DNA from: JAQUYS01 sp964430665
GTDB taxonomy: Archaea > Nanobdellota > Nanobdellia > Woesearchaeales > SKGA01
Assembly (NCBI GenBank): GCA_964430665.1
Contig: CAYSFC010000013.1
Location: 1 to 19,395 of the forward strand
Length of the DNA stretch: 19,395 nt
Direction of reading: 5' to 3'
Positions 1 through 7,843 of this stretch are shown piece by piece (positions within the stretch are counted from its first letter, which is position 1; every line of letters starts with the position of its first letter). A model generated the notes under the pieces. That model saw nothing but the letters and a program-made list of their open reading frames with translations. It was not told the DNA's origin and searched no databases. A program made the position numbers and the translations under genes.

Positions 1-1101
1 TGCTGAAATTTCATTACCTGTGTTTGTGAAATAACTGCTAAATTCATCTGCTCCTGAACGTCTTTTTAAATCATTTTTATAAATTTCTTGTATAGTTTCT
101 TTATCTACAGCATAATTTAAAAATCTGACCTCATCTATTAATCCTTTATATGCTTCTTCATCTTTATACATTGCACCAATAGTTAAATCGGCTGTCGAAT
201 TACAATAATTTAAAACTAAATCATGTACTTCTCTTGGTGTGGTAAACACATCGTCATCTATCCAGGACATAACTTCTCCCGAATAGTCGCCAACTCCTAC
301 TAAAGAAACATCTAATGTGAATCCCATAAAGTGCCAATTTTCATCACGTTTATCATAAGAATCCAATTCAAAACTAGCCATTGTTTGATAACTCAAATTC
401 TTATTACTTGGAGAATCATCAGGATTACAATCTTCTTGACCACAACCAAATAATATTCTTTTGTAAGCAGGTTCTCCTTCAGGATATAAGTCATATATGG
501 CATAATTTGATGAATTTATCCAAGTAGTATCTCCATTCCACTTAGAAATCATTCCAGCACCTCTTGTTTCTGCTACATCAGGTATTTCGTCTTTATACCA
601 AAACATAACTGTTAAATCTTTTGGAATCCCAGTTCCGTAACATCTTGATGAAGCGGTAGTTATTGAAGATGTCGTACCTTTGAAGAAAATACTATTAATA
701 TGTGTATCATTCTCTGGCGCTACGCTTGGATTGTTATATAGATCATAAGTATTTCCAATAAATCCTGGAACTAATGAAGTATTATTAATTAAAACTCCAT
801 TTTTACTTCCTCCACCATAGTCACCATATCCTCTTATACCTTGACCTTGATTTATAGTGGTTCCTTCTTCGAATGAAAATATTAAAGGATATAATGAATT
901 ATTATTTATTCTCCAGTCGGTTGTGTAAGAACTATAACCTGAAGGATACATGTCTTCAAAATTATGTGTGATATTTTCATCTGTAGTATTTGTTCCGTAT
1001 GTGGAAATTAAATTAATTGTTCCTGAATAAGCGAAAACTAAACCTATTAAGCCTAGAACTACCAATATTATTGTCAGATTTAAGATTTTATTTTTTATCA
1101 T
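1..1101 (-). CDS. Secreted LamG-like (concanavalin A-like) jellyroll protein, C-terminus cut by window edge
   Basis: An open frame of 367 codons runs without a stop from an ATG at 1101 to the left edge, so the C-terminus lies outside. Residues 1-25 form a Sec-type signal or anchor: short basic start (MIKNK), hydrophobic stretch, then VFAYS. The body is rich in Asn, Ser, Thr, Tyr and Gly, as in extracellular proteins. The segment at about 321-332 (LIDEVRFLNYAV, followed by DKETIQEIYK) matches the closing motif of LamG/jellyroll domains (G-x-IDEVRIYNRALS-x-x-EI), a glycan- or surface-binding fold. It probably acts at the cell surface. The ATG overlaps the stop of the preceding small wHTH frame (ATGA), which suggests translational coupling. 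The fold is fairly certain; the ligand is unknown. Confidence 0.75.
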   Translation of the reverse strand, partial: MIKNKILNLTIILVVLGLIGLVFAYSGTINLISTYGTNTTDENITHNFEDMYPSGYSSYTTDWRINNNSLYPLIFSFEEGTTINQGQGIRGYGDYGGGSKNGVLINNTSLVPGFIGNTYDLYNNPSVAPENDTHINSIFFKGTTSSITTASSRCYGTGIPKDLTVMFWYKDEIPDVAETRGAGMISKWNGDTTWINSSNYAIYDLYPEGEPAYKRILFGCGQEDCNPDDSPSNKNLSYQTMASFELDSYDKRDENWHFMGFTLDVSLVGVGDYSGEVMSWIDDDVFTTPREVHDLVLNYCNSTADLTIGAMYKDEEAYKGLIDEVRFLNYAVDKETIQEIYKNDLKRRSGADEFSSYFTNTGNEISA

Positions 1102-1287
1102 TTTAAATCCACCATCAAAGCAGTTCCAATTTTCATCACAGCTAATTCTTCTGTATACATCTTTACAAGATCTCTAACAGTTCCCATTTCAATATCAAAA
1201 TAGTTAGAAATAGCAGTATAAGTCCTATGAGGATTATCTTTCAAATAATCAAATAGTTCTTTTTTTGTCGGAATTATCGTTTTTCAC
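1098..1287 (-). pseudogene. Small winged-helix-like ORF with apparent +1 nt frameshift, upstream of the LamG gene
   Basis: Reading leftward, a frame encodes a helix-turn-helix-like protein (KELFDYLKDNPHRTYTAISN, then YFDIEMGTVRDLVKMYTEE) with a wing-like end (AVMKIGTALMVDLK) and stops inside the LamG start codon. That frame has no usable start: an in-frame TGA lies just upstream. A GTG at 1287, placed sensibly after a TATA box, opens a different frame that stops after 12 codons. The two frames join if one A is removed from the seven-A run (plus-strand T run 1260-1266), giving about 62 residues beginning with Met-Lys-Asn-Asp. The cause may be a homopolymer sequencing error, slippage or true decay. 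The product is probably a DNA-binding regulator of its own operon, by inference. Confidence 0.5.
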
Positions 1288-1293
1288 CACACA

Positions 1294-1307
1294 CAAACTA
1301 TAGTTTG
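1294..1307. promoter_or_regulatory. Perfect 14-bp palindrome, probable operator of the wHTH/LamG operon
   Basis: CAAACTATAGTTTG is a perfect palindrome. It lies between a TATA box (1329-1336, minus strand) and the GTG at 1287, about where transcription should begin. Binding there would block initiation, which fits autoregulation by the small winged-helix protein. Confidence 0.45.
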
Positions 1308-1328
1308 ACTATAATTGGAGGTACTTTC

Positions 1329-1336
1329 TTTATAAA
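1329..1336 (-). promoter_or_regulatory. TATA box for the wHTH/LamG operon
   Basis: TTTATAAA, centred about 45 nt upstream of the GTG at 1287, predicts a short leader that starts inside the palindrome. Confidence 0.5.
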
Positions 1337-1522
1337 TGTTTCGATATATTTGTATATATTTGTTGAAATTCAAAAACAATTAATAACAATTAAATAAGTT
1401 TATTATAAATTTTAAACAATTATTAACGTTTAAATATACTTTTTTATATTTATTTAAGCTTAAATTATCTTTTATTTAAATTATAAATATTAAAAATTAC
1501 TTCTTTAAAAATAACTGAACGA
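1337..1522. other. AT-rich divergent intergenic region
   Basis: Very AT-rich DNA between two divergent promoters. It contains repeated TTTAAA/ATTTAT-like words. I see no ORF, structured RNA or long repeat. Confidence 0.5.
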
Positions 1523-1530
1523 TTTATAAA
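1523..1530 (+). promoter_or_regulatory. TATA box of prf1
   Basis: TTTATAAA centred 26-27 nt before the ATG at 1553. No Shine-Dalgarno sequence precedes the ATG, so the transcript is probably leaderless. Confidence 0.65.
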
Positions 1531-1552
1531 TAACCTTAAATTGCTCTAAGAT

Positions 1553-4165
1553 ATGGCTGAAAACGAACCCTTTAAGAAAATTACTGCAAAAGAAAGATAT
1601 CATATTAAACATATGTTAAAGGAACTTGAATCTGTTAGAGGTCGTCATACAGAATTAATTACAGTTTACATTCCTTCTGGTTATGAAATTACTGCTAAAA
1701 TTAATCAACTTCAACAAGAACAAGGTACTGCCACAAATATTAAAAGCAAAAGTACTCGAGATAATGTTATTGCTTCTTTGGAAAAAATGGTTCAATTTTT
1801 GAGAGGTTTTAAGCAAACTCCTCCTAATGGAATGATGGTTTTCTCAGGCAATGCTGCAGATAGAGAAGGTCAACAAGATTATAAAGTTTGGAGTTATGAG
1901 CCTCCTGTTCCTTTAAAACAAAATTTATATCGTTGTGATAAAGAATTTGTATTGGATCCTTTACGAGATTTGATTGAAGATAAAATTTTATTTGGTCTTG
2001 TTGTTATGGACAAGCGTGAAGGTAATGTTGCTATGCTTAAAGGTAAAACTATAATTCCTTTGAAAACTATGAATTCTGCTGTTCCGGGAAAAACAAAGTC
2101 AGGAGGTCAATGTTTAGTTAGAGATTCTGCTGTTCAATTGAGGAGTGGAAATATTGTTTCTATTTGTGATACACATAATCCTTTGGCAGTTAAAAGTATG
2201 GATAAAGATTTTATTGGAAATTCAGACATAACTGATAAATGGGAAGTTCCAAAAGAAGAAGTTTATACTATTACTACTAAATATCCAAGACTACAAGTTT
2301 CTTGTTCTAAAGATCATGTATTTTTTGTTAGAAATTCTAAAGGAATTGTGGAAAAAAGTGCATCTGAACTTAAAGTAGATGATGCTTTAATTATGCCTGA
2401 GAAAATTGATTTTAAAGGAGTTAAGCAAAAACTTATTGCTAAAGATTACACTGCTTATACTGTTTCTCAAGAAGGTTTGAAATTATTTAAGTCTAAAAGA
2501 TTAGAATTGGGTTTAAGTCAAAAGAAACTTGGAAAATTAAGCGAACTTTCACAAAAAAATGTAGGTGCATTTGAAAGAGGAGAGGTTAATTTATCTGAAC
2601 CTGTTCTAAATAGATTATTAAAAAACTTGAAATTTAAAGACTTTTCTAAATATTTAAAAGTTAGAAGAAAAATTACTTTACCTAAATTTTTAGATCAATA
2701 TGTGGCCCAGTTCATTGGTTACTATGTGGGGGATGGAAGTTCTGAAGATTACAGAATTACTTTATTTGAACAACGTAAAGATGTTGCTGATTTTTATAAA
2801 AAACTTGGTGAGAAATTATTTAATATTGAAGGAAAATATAAATTTAGAGAAAGCAAAAATTATCACCAAATTAGATTCCAAGCACAACCTATTGTAAAAT
2901 TCTTAAAAGATAATTTTCCTGAAATGAAATTTGCTCTAGATAGTTCAATTCCTGTTAGAGTTATGGAATCTTCCAATTCTGTCGTTGCTGGGTTTTTAAA
3001 AGGTTTATTTGACGCAGAAGGGTATGTCACTAAAGATAAAGTTAGTATTGGATTAAATAATAAAAAAGTCATTCAAACTATGCAAATGATATTTCTAAGA
3101 TTTGGAATACTTTCTTCGTTCTTAGAGTATGATAATAATAGAAATAAATATTCAAATAATATTCGTTATTCATTACAAATTACAGATAAAGAATCTTTAG
3201 AATTATTTAAGAAACATATTAATTTTACTGCTAAAGATAAAGCTTTGAAGTTAAAAAAGTGTATTTGTAATAAAACTTCTAAAAGCTCAGTTAGACAAAT
3301 TTGTATTCTTGGAAGTCAAGTTCGTTCTTTAATCGAGAAATTTGGATATAATTCTGAGAAATATAATGCTGCCAATATGTTTTTGAGAGATAAACGGGAG
3401 ATGAGTAAAGAAATCTTTAAAAAAACATTTATTGATTCAACACCAGATCTTAAATTGAAAAAAGAGTTTTTGAAAATTTATAATAAAGAAATTTTACCAG
3501 TTAAGATTAGTTCTATTAAAATTAAAAAAGAGAAGCAAGTTATGATTGATATTAGCACTTCTAAACAGAATTTTATTGCTAATTGTTTAATAGTACATAA
3601 TTCTGCACAACGTTTTGAACGTCTTAGAGATGGAGCTGCAATTGAATTCTATAAAAGAATTGCTGAAGCGATGAAAGAAGAATTTTTAGATAATCAAACT
3701 GAAATTCAAGGAATCATTATTGGAGGACCTGGATTTACTAAGTATGAGTTTGCAGAAGGAAGTTACATAAATGAAACTTTGAAGAGAAAAATTATTGCGG
3801 TAAAAGATGTTTCTTATACTGGTGATTTTGGTGTGCAAGAATTAGTTGAACGTTCTGCAGATATACTTTCTGAAGAAGAAATAATAAAGGAAAAACAATT
3901 AATGGCACAATTTTTTGAAATGTTGGCAAAGGCTTCAGAAAAAGCATCATATGGTTATAATGATGTTTTGAGATTAATTAATATGGGTGCGGTTGAAACT
4001 GTTTTAGTTTCTGAAGAATTAGATGACACTTCGGTTGAAGAAATTGAAAAGGCAGCAGATCCTATGGGTACTACTGTTGAGATTATTTCTGTTGAAACTC
4101 GTGAAGGTGTTCAGTTGAGAGATATGGGTAAGGTTGCAGCAATTTTAAGATATGCTGCTGAGTAA
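1553..4165 (+). CDS. prf1: Peptide chain release factor aRF1, interrupted by an intein
   Basis: aRF1 reads all three stop codons in the ribosomal A site and triggers peptidyl-tRNA hydrolysis. The stop-codon-reading domain has NIKS at 62-65 and YxCxxxF at 126-132 (Y126, C128, F132). GGQ is at 184-186. Translation continues into an intein (residues 187-683), then resumes with SAQRFERLRDGAAIEFYKRI, the normal sequence after GGQ. Removing the intein leaves a 373-aa release factor (186 + 187 aa), shorter than the roughly 410 aa I expect for archaea. The C-terminal domain runs from VETVLVSEELDD to VEIISVETREG with no paired-Cys zinc mini-domain. The start at 1553 is 26-27 nt after a TATA box. The SprT-like gene starts 3 nt after the stop, so the two are probably co-transcribed. 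Confidence 0.95.
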   Translation: MAENEPFKKITAKERYHIKHMLKELESVRGRHTELITVYIPSGYEITAKINQLQQEQGTATNIKSKSTRDNVIASLEKMVQFLRGFKQTPPNGMMVFSGNAADREGQQDYKVWSYEPPVPLKQNLYRCDKEFVLDPLRDLIEDKILFGLVVMDKREGNVAMLKGKTIIPLKTMNSAVPGKTKSGGQCLVRDSAVQLRSGNIVSICDTHNPLAVKSMDKDFIGNSDITDKWEVPKEEVYTITTKYPRLQVSCSKDHVFFVRNSKGIVEKSASELKVDDALIMPEKIDFKGVKQKLIAKDYTAYTVSQEGLKLFKSKRLELGLSQKKLGKLSELSQKNVGAFERGEVNLSEPVLNRLLKNLKFKDFSKYLKVRRKITLPKFLDQYVAQFIGYYVGDGSSEDYRITLFEQRKDVADFYKKLGEKLFNIEGKYKFRESKNYHQIRFQAQPIVKFLKDNFPEMKFALDSSIPVRVMESSNSVVAGFLKGLFDAEGYVTKDKVSIGLNNKKVIQTMQMIFLRFGILSSFLEYDNNRNKYSNNIRYSLQITDKESLELFKKHINFTAKDKALKLKKCICNKTSKSSVRQICILGSQVRSLIEKFGYNSEKYNAANMFLRDKREMSKEIFKKTFIDSTPDLKLKKEFLKIYNKEILPVKISSIKIKKEKQVMIDISTSKQNFIANCLIVHNSAQRFERLRDGAAIEFYKRIAEAMKEEFLDNQTEIQGIIIGGPGFTKYEFAEGSYINETLKRKIIAVKDVSYTGDFGVQELVERSADILSEEEIIKEKQLMAQFFEMLAKASEKASYGYNDVLRLINMGAVETVLVSEELDDTSVEEIEKAADPMGTTVEIISVETREGVQLRDMGKVAAILRYAAE
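2111..3601 (+). mobile_element. Intein (497 aa) with LAGLIDADG homing endonuclease and HTH domain, inserted at GGQ^S of aRF1
   Basis: The intein starts at Cys187 (CLVRDSAVQLRSGNIVSI, N1-type block), directly after the GGQ glutamine. It ends with the F/G blocks NFIANCLIVHN, followed by Ser684 as the +1 nucleophile. The block B histidine is in VSCSKDHVFFV. The homing endonuclease has two dodecapeptides: FIGYYVGDG (387-395, acidic residue D394) and FLKGLFDAEG (481-490, D487). Both acidic residues are present, so it may still cut. Residues about 306-360 (LKLFKSKRLELGLSQKKLGK, then LSELSQKNVGAFERGE) are a classical XRE-type helix-turn-helix between the splicing block and the endonuclease, probably helping to recognise the target. 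All splicing residues are intact, so protein splicing is expected, and it must happen to give a working release factor. Confidence 0.93.
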
Positions 4166-4168
4166 GAA

Positions 4169-4909
4169 ATGGAAATTCAAACTTCATTAAAACACGACAT
4201 TCTAACCAAAGCATTTACTCAATTGTATCCAAATAAAGATGTTCCTAAATTAAAAATAAATTTCTCAGGTAAGTTCTCAGACTATAATGGAAATGTTAAA
4301 TTTGAGAAGTTTGGAAGAACAATTATTGCTCTAAATTTTTCTCTTTCGAAAAAATTCAAGGAATGTGAAGAAGAAATTAGGATTGGTATTGTTCAAGAAC
4401 TTATGAATAAAGTTTACAAAACTAAAATTGAAACATATGAACAAGATTTGTATAATAAATTTGTTAGACACCTTACTAATTATACTAAAAAAAAGGAAAG
4501 CAATCCTCTATTGAAAGAATTGTTTGAAGAAATTAATTCAGAATATTTTTCGAATTTGTTGGAAGAGCCTACTTTGAGATTTGGTAAAATTAGTTTGAGA
4601 ACTTTAGGAAATTATAATTATAATAAAGATACTGTTACAATTAGTTCTGTTTTTTTGGATGAAGATAAATTAAAAGATAGAAACTTAACTAAATTTGTTT
4701 TATATCATGAACTTCTTCACAAAAAACATAAATTCAAAAAAGTCAATAATCAAAATAGACATCACACTAGAGAATTTAAAATTGATGAAAAAAATTATAG
4801 AGATGAGGATATTGAAGAAAAATTAAAAAAATTTTTACTCAAATATAGAATAAAAGAAGAATTAAATATTTTTTCAAATGTGAAGAAAAAATTAAAACGT
4901 TTTTTCTAA
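4169..4909 (+). CDS. SprT/WLM-like zinc metalloprotease with a degenerate N-terminal duplicate
   Basis: This 246-aa protein has a zincin motif HELLH at 180-184 (zinc ligands H180 and H184, catalytic E181) and a downstream HHTREF (198-203) that can supply the third ligand. That arrangement matches SprT, YgjP (DUF45) and WLM proteases. The first half (about 26-86) mirrors the second (about 133-188): a strand, a turn with Asn-Tyr, a strand, then an acidic helix. In the first half the active-site helix reads QELMN (76-80), so that copy has lost its zinc ligands. Family relatives cut DNA-protein crosslinks or ubiquitin-like partners; the substrate here is unknown. The C-terminus is strongly basic (KKKLKRFF). 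It starts 3 nt after prf1 and overlaps the convergent site-2 protease gene by 4 nt. Confidence 0.75.
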   Translation: MEIQTSLKHDILTKAFTQLYPNKDVPKLKINFSGKFSDYNGNVKFEKFGRTIIALNFSLSKKFKECEEEIRIGIVQELMNKVYKTKIETYEQDLYNKFVRHLTNYTKKKESNPLLKELFEEINSEYFSNLLEEPTLRFGKISLRTLGNYNYNKDTVTISSVFLDEDKLKDRNLTKFVLYHELLHKKHKFKKVNNQNRHHTREFKIDEKNYRDEDIEEKLKKFLLKYRIKEELNIFSNVKKKLKRFF

Positions 4910-6075
4910 AATATAGATCTTATTATTGGTAATAATACTAAAATTAAAACTATAAACAATAAAATAACACTAGTTTTTGCCCAGATTAAAGTACCTTTCT
5001 TTTTACCAAATATTTTTGTAGATGCTACTTGAGTCATTCTTCCACCATCTAAAGGACCTATTGAAAGTAAATTTGCTGCACCTAAACCTAAACTTAAGGC
5101 TACGATCCAAAAAATAAGATCCTGTATCCAGAACAATATATAATATATCCATTTTGGAACTGACTCTTTTATTTTTGTTGTTAACATAAAACTTATTCCT
5201 ATTAATGGTTTTCCCGCTTGTTCTGGATTCTCAATAGGGGTAACATTATAATTATGTGTGGAATTTCCTATAGTTATGGTTTTATTTATTTGTAGTTGAG
5301 AAAGCAAACTTGTAAATTGAGATTTATTCATTATTTGTTCTCCGTTAAAAATTGTATAGTTGGAACCCGGAACTAATCCTGCTAAATCTGCAGGTAAATC
5401 TGGCTCAACACTTTCAAGAGTAAAACCTGTAACATCAACCATTGAACTTGTTATTGGTGCAAATATTAATGAAAATATTAGTAGAAAAATTGCTCCAGAA
5501 ACAAAATTAGAAAATGGTCCTGCTGCAAAAACAGAATATTTTACAACATCAGTTTCTTTTGTTAATTTCTTTTCATCAGGTTCTACGAAAGCACCTATTA
5601 AAGGACCGAAGAAAACTATTCCTGAATTAAGAACAGGAATTTTATTTGCTCTAGCTACAACTCCATGACTAAATTCATGAATCACTACAACTATAAATAA
5701 AGCAACTAAACCTTGAACTAAGGGTACTGTTATTGGACTTCCTGGAATCTTTACTCCTGGTAAAAATGGTGCAAATGCTGCCGGGGCTTCAGGCGTTACA
5801 AACAATTGTATAAATAACCAAATTACAAATGGAATCATAAGAATTATTCCTATAAAACAAACTCCAATTCCAATTATACCCAACAAACGTATGAATTCAC
5901 CATATTTGGTTCCCCATCTATCCATTAATTTTAATCCTAATTTTGTTCTTTTTAAAGCAATGAATTTTGCCTGGAATTCAAATTTTCTCCTATTTAAGTA
6001 TATGAAAAGAATTAAACCTAGGTAAAATGCTAATACAAATTTGTATTGTATTAAAAAATCTAAAAATGAACTCAT
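4906..6075 (-). CDS. Site-2 protease family intramembrane zinc metalloprotease (M50) with PDZ-like domain
   Basis: This 389-aa polytopic membrane protein should cut substrates inside the membrane, as in regulated intramembrane proteolysis. HEFSH (133-137) lies in a hydrophobic segment, and NLLSIGPLDGG (335-345) carries the aspartate (D343) that is the third zinc ligand in S2P proteins. Hydrophobic segments occur near 10-27, 64-93, 118-136, 190-210, 310-335 and 368-386. Between the two motifs, about 218-275, is a PDZ-like region (ESVEPDLPADLAGLVPG, NGEQIMNKSQF) as in S2P/RseP enzymes. No anti-sigma-type substrate gene is visible nearby. The ATG at 6075 has a TATA box 26-27 nt upstream, inside the end of elp3, so this gene has its own promoter even though it follows elp3 by only 23 nt. 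Confidence 0.9.
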   Translation of the reverse strand: MSSFLDFLIQYKFVLAFYLGLILFIYLNRRKFEFQAKFIALKRTKLGLKLMDRWGTKYGEFIRLLGIIGIGVCFIGIILMIPFVIWLFIQLFVTPEAPAAFAPFLPGVKIPGSPITVPLVQGLVALFIVVVIHEFSHGVVARANKIPVLNSGIVFFGPLIGAFVEPDEKKLTKETDVVKYSVFAAGPFSNFVSGAIFLLIFSLIFAPITSSMVDVTGFTLESVEPDLPADLAGLVPGSNYTIFNGEQIMNKSQFTSLLSQLQINKTITIGNSTHNYNVTPIENPEQAGKPLIGISFMLTTKIKESVPKWIYYILFWIQDLIFWIVALSLGLGAANLLSIGPLDGGRMTQVASTKIFGKKKGTLIWAKTSVILLFIVLILVLLPIIRSIF

Positions 6076-6097
6076 AAGGTGTTTGAAAAATCTTTTA

Positions 6098-6105
6098 TTT
6101 ATAAA
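6098..6105 (-). promoter_or_regulatory. TATA box of the site-2 protease gene
   Basis: TTTATAAA overlapping the elp3 stop codon, centred 26-27 nt before the ATG at 6075. This gives the protease gene a private, probably leaderless promoter. Confidence 0.6.
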
Positions 6106-7793
6106 CTTTTACTTACGTAAGGACCATCATCAACATATCCTCTTTTTCTATAATACTCTTTGACGCCAACACCTGAAATAACTAATAATTTTTTGAAATT
6201 GTTTTTTTTACAAATTTCTTCTGCTTTTTGAAGTAGTTTTTTTCCAAACCCTTTGTGTTGTGAGGAGTCTTTATCTTGATTACCTAATGAAAGGGAACTT
6301 CCATAAACATGAAGTTCTCTTATTATTGCTGAATCTTCAGTTATTTCTTCTCTTAAGGATTGTGAAGGAAATCTTAATCTACAAAAGCCGAATAATGTGT
6401 TTGTTTCTTTTTCTTCAAATGAAATAAAGAATTCTTTGCCTTCTGAAGAAAGATATTCTGTAATATTTAATTCTGCATTATTTGGATTTGATTTATTTCT
6501 TCCAGATTCTCTTGCACGAATATCTTGACTTTCAATGTTAAGTTCTTGCATTCTTTTAGAAACGTATTGTCTTAAATTTGTTTTATCCACACCTGCTTCA
6601 ACCCTATATGAAGGAATGTCTCTTTGCACTCTCATCACTCTACAATATTTTGGAATGTATTTGAATGCTTGTGCGATTATTTCTGCAGCTTCTTTTGTAG
6701 ATAATGGTTTGAATTTTCCTTTTTTGAAATCTTCATATAATTTTGTTTTGGGCATAACCATTAAAGGATAAATTTTTAACATATCGGGCTGATAACTGGA
6801 ATCAGAAAATAAAATTTTGAAAGCCTGTATATCTGCGTCCCTCCCAACCGTCGGTATTCCTGGCATTATGTGAAAATTCAATTTAAATCCAAGATCTTTT
6901 AGTCTTCTGATAGCTTGAATACTGCATTCGGTATCGTGGCCACGATTTATTTTTTTTAATGCGTCATCGTAAACTGATTGTACTCCTAATTCTATTCTTG
7001 TACATCCTTGGTCTAACATAAGATTCGCTTGTTCTAATGATGCTTGGTCAGGTCTTGTTTCTATTGTTAAACCAACACATCTTGAAATTGAGTTTTCGTT
7101 TCTCTTTTGTTCTTCTTTTAGTGTTGTATTTTTTTCAGATTTTAATTTGAGTAATTTTTGATGTATTGATTTTGTTCTTTCTTCACATCCAATTTTTCCT
7201 GGAAGTTCAAAAAATTCCTTGAATTTATCTATGTTTAATTCTCCTTGTATAAAAAATATGTTTGAAAAATCATTCATTGCTTTGAATGCAAATTTTATAA
7301 AATCATTTTGATAATCAAGATCTCTTGCGGGAAAAGTTCCTCCCATAATTATTAAATCAATTTTTTCAACTGGATGACCTAGTACTACATATTGTTCTAA
7401 TCTATTAAAAACTTGTAAATAAGAATCGTAATTTGCTCTAATTCCTCTCATTGTTGCAGGTTCTGCACCAGTGTAACTTTGAGGCACATCCCCGTAAATA
7501 GAATCTATTCCTCCTGGACACATTGAACATTTACCATGAGGACATGGGTGAGGACTTGTCATTATTGCCACAGGAATTACTCCGCTTAGAGATCTTGAAT
7601 GTTTTGTTTGTAATTTTGCTTTGAGAAATTTTGTTTGTTCTTTTGTTGAATTTATTAATATCTCTATGTCTGTGGGAATTTTTATTATGTTGTGCTTTTT
7701 ACATAATTTAATTTTTAATTTAGCTATGGATAATTTATCATCTAAGTTAGTATTCTTTAATTCTTTAATTAAATCATTTATGTAATCTTGCAT
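6099..7793 (-). CDS. elp3: Elp3, radical SAM/GNAT tRNA wobble-uridine (cm5U34) enzyme
   Basis: Elp3 uses a radical SAM centre and acetyl-CoA to carboxymethylate U34 of tRNAs. The protein is 564 aa, a usual archaeal length. The iron-sulfur cysteines are C84-x4-C89-x2-C92 (CPHGKCSMCPGG), followed by the family signature QSYTGAEPATMRGIRANYDS (105-124). Further radical SAM core blocks are GLTIETRPDQ (241-250) and RIELGVQSVYDDALKKINRG (266-285). The C-terminal GNAT domain (about 440-564) has the acetyl-CoA loop QHKGFGKKLL (512-521) and the family end YYRKRGY (547-553). The ATG at 7793 lies about 23 nt from the TATA element shared with divergent trm1. Archaeal Elp3 works without the other Elongator subunits, and none are encoded in this window. 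Confidence 0.95.
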   Translation of the reverse strand: MQDYINDLIKELKNTNLDDKLSIAKLKIKLCKKHNIIKIPTDIEILINSTKEQTKFLKAKLQTKHSRSLSGVIPVAIMTSPHPCPHGKCSMCPGGIDSIYGDVPQSYTGAEPATMRGIRANYDSYLQVFNRLEQYVVLGHPVEKIDLIIMGGTFPARDLDYQNDFIKFAFKAMNDFSNIFFIQGELNIDKFKEFFELPGKIGCEERTKSIHQKLLKLKSEKNTTLKEEQKRNENSISRCVGLTIETRPDQASLEQANLMLDQGCTRIELGVQSVYDDALKKINRGHDTECSIQAIRRLKDLGFKLNFHIMPGIPTVGRDADIQAFKILFSDSSYQPDMLKIYPLMVMPKTKLYEDFKKGKFKPLSTKEAAEIIAQAFKYIPKYCRVMRVQRDIPSYRVEAGVDKTNLRQYVSKRMQELNIESQDIRARESGRNKSNPNNAELNITEYLSSEGKEFFISFEEKETNTLFGFCRLRFPSQSLREEITEDSAIIRELHVYGSSLSLGNQDKDSSQHKGFGKKLLQKAEEICKKNNFKKLLVISGVGVKEYYRKRGYVDDGPYVSKSL

Positions 7794-7810
7794 ATGTTGG
7801 GAAATATGAG

Positions 7811-7820
7811 TATATTTAAA
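7811..7820. promoter_or_regulatory. Shared bidirectional TATA element for elp3 and trm1
   Basis: TATATTTAAA is the only TATA-like word in the 50-bp gap between two divergent start codons. It is about 28 nt from the trm1 ATG and 23 nt from the elp3 ATG, so one AT-rich element may drive both tRNA-modification genes. Confidence 0.5.
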
Positions 7821-7843
7821 AAAGGTTCGTCATTATTAAAATT

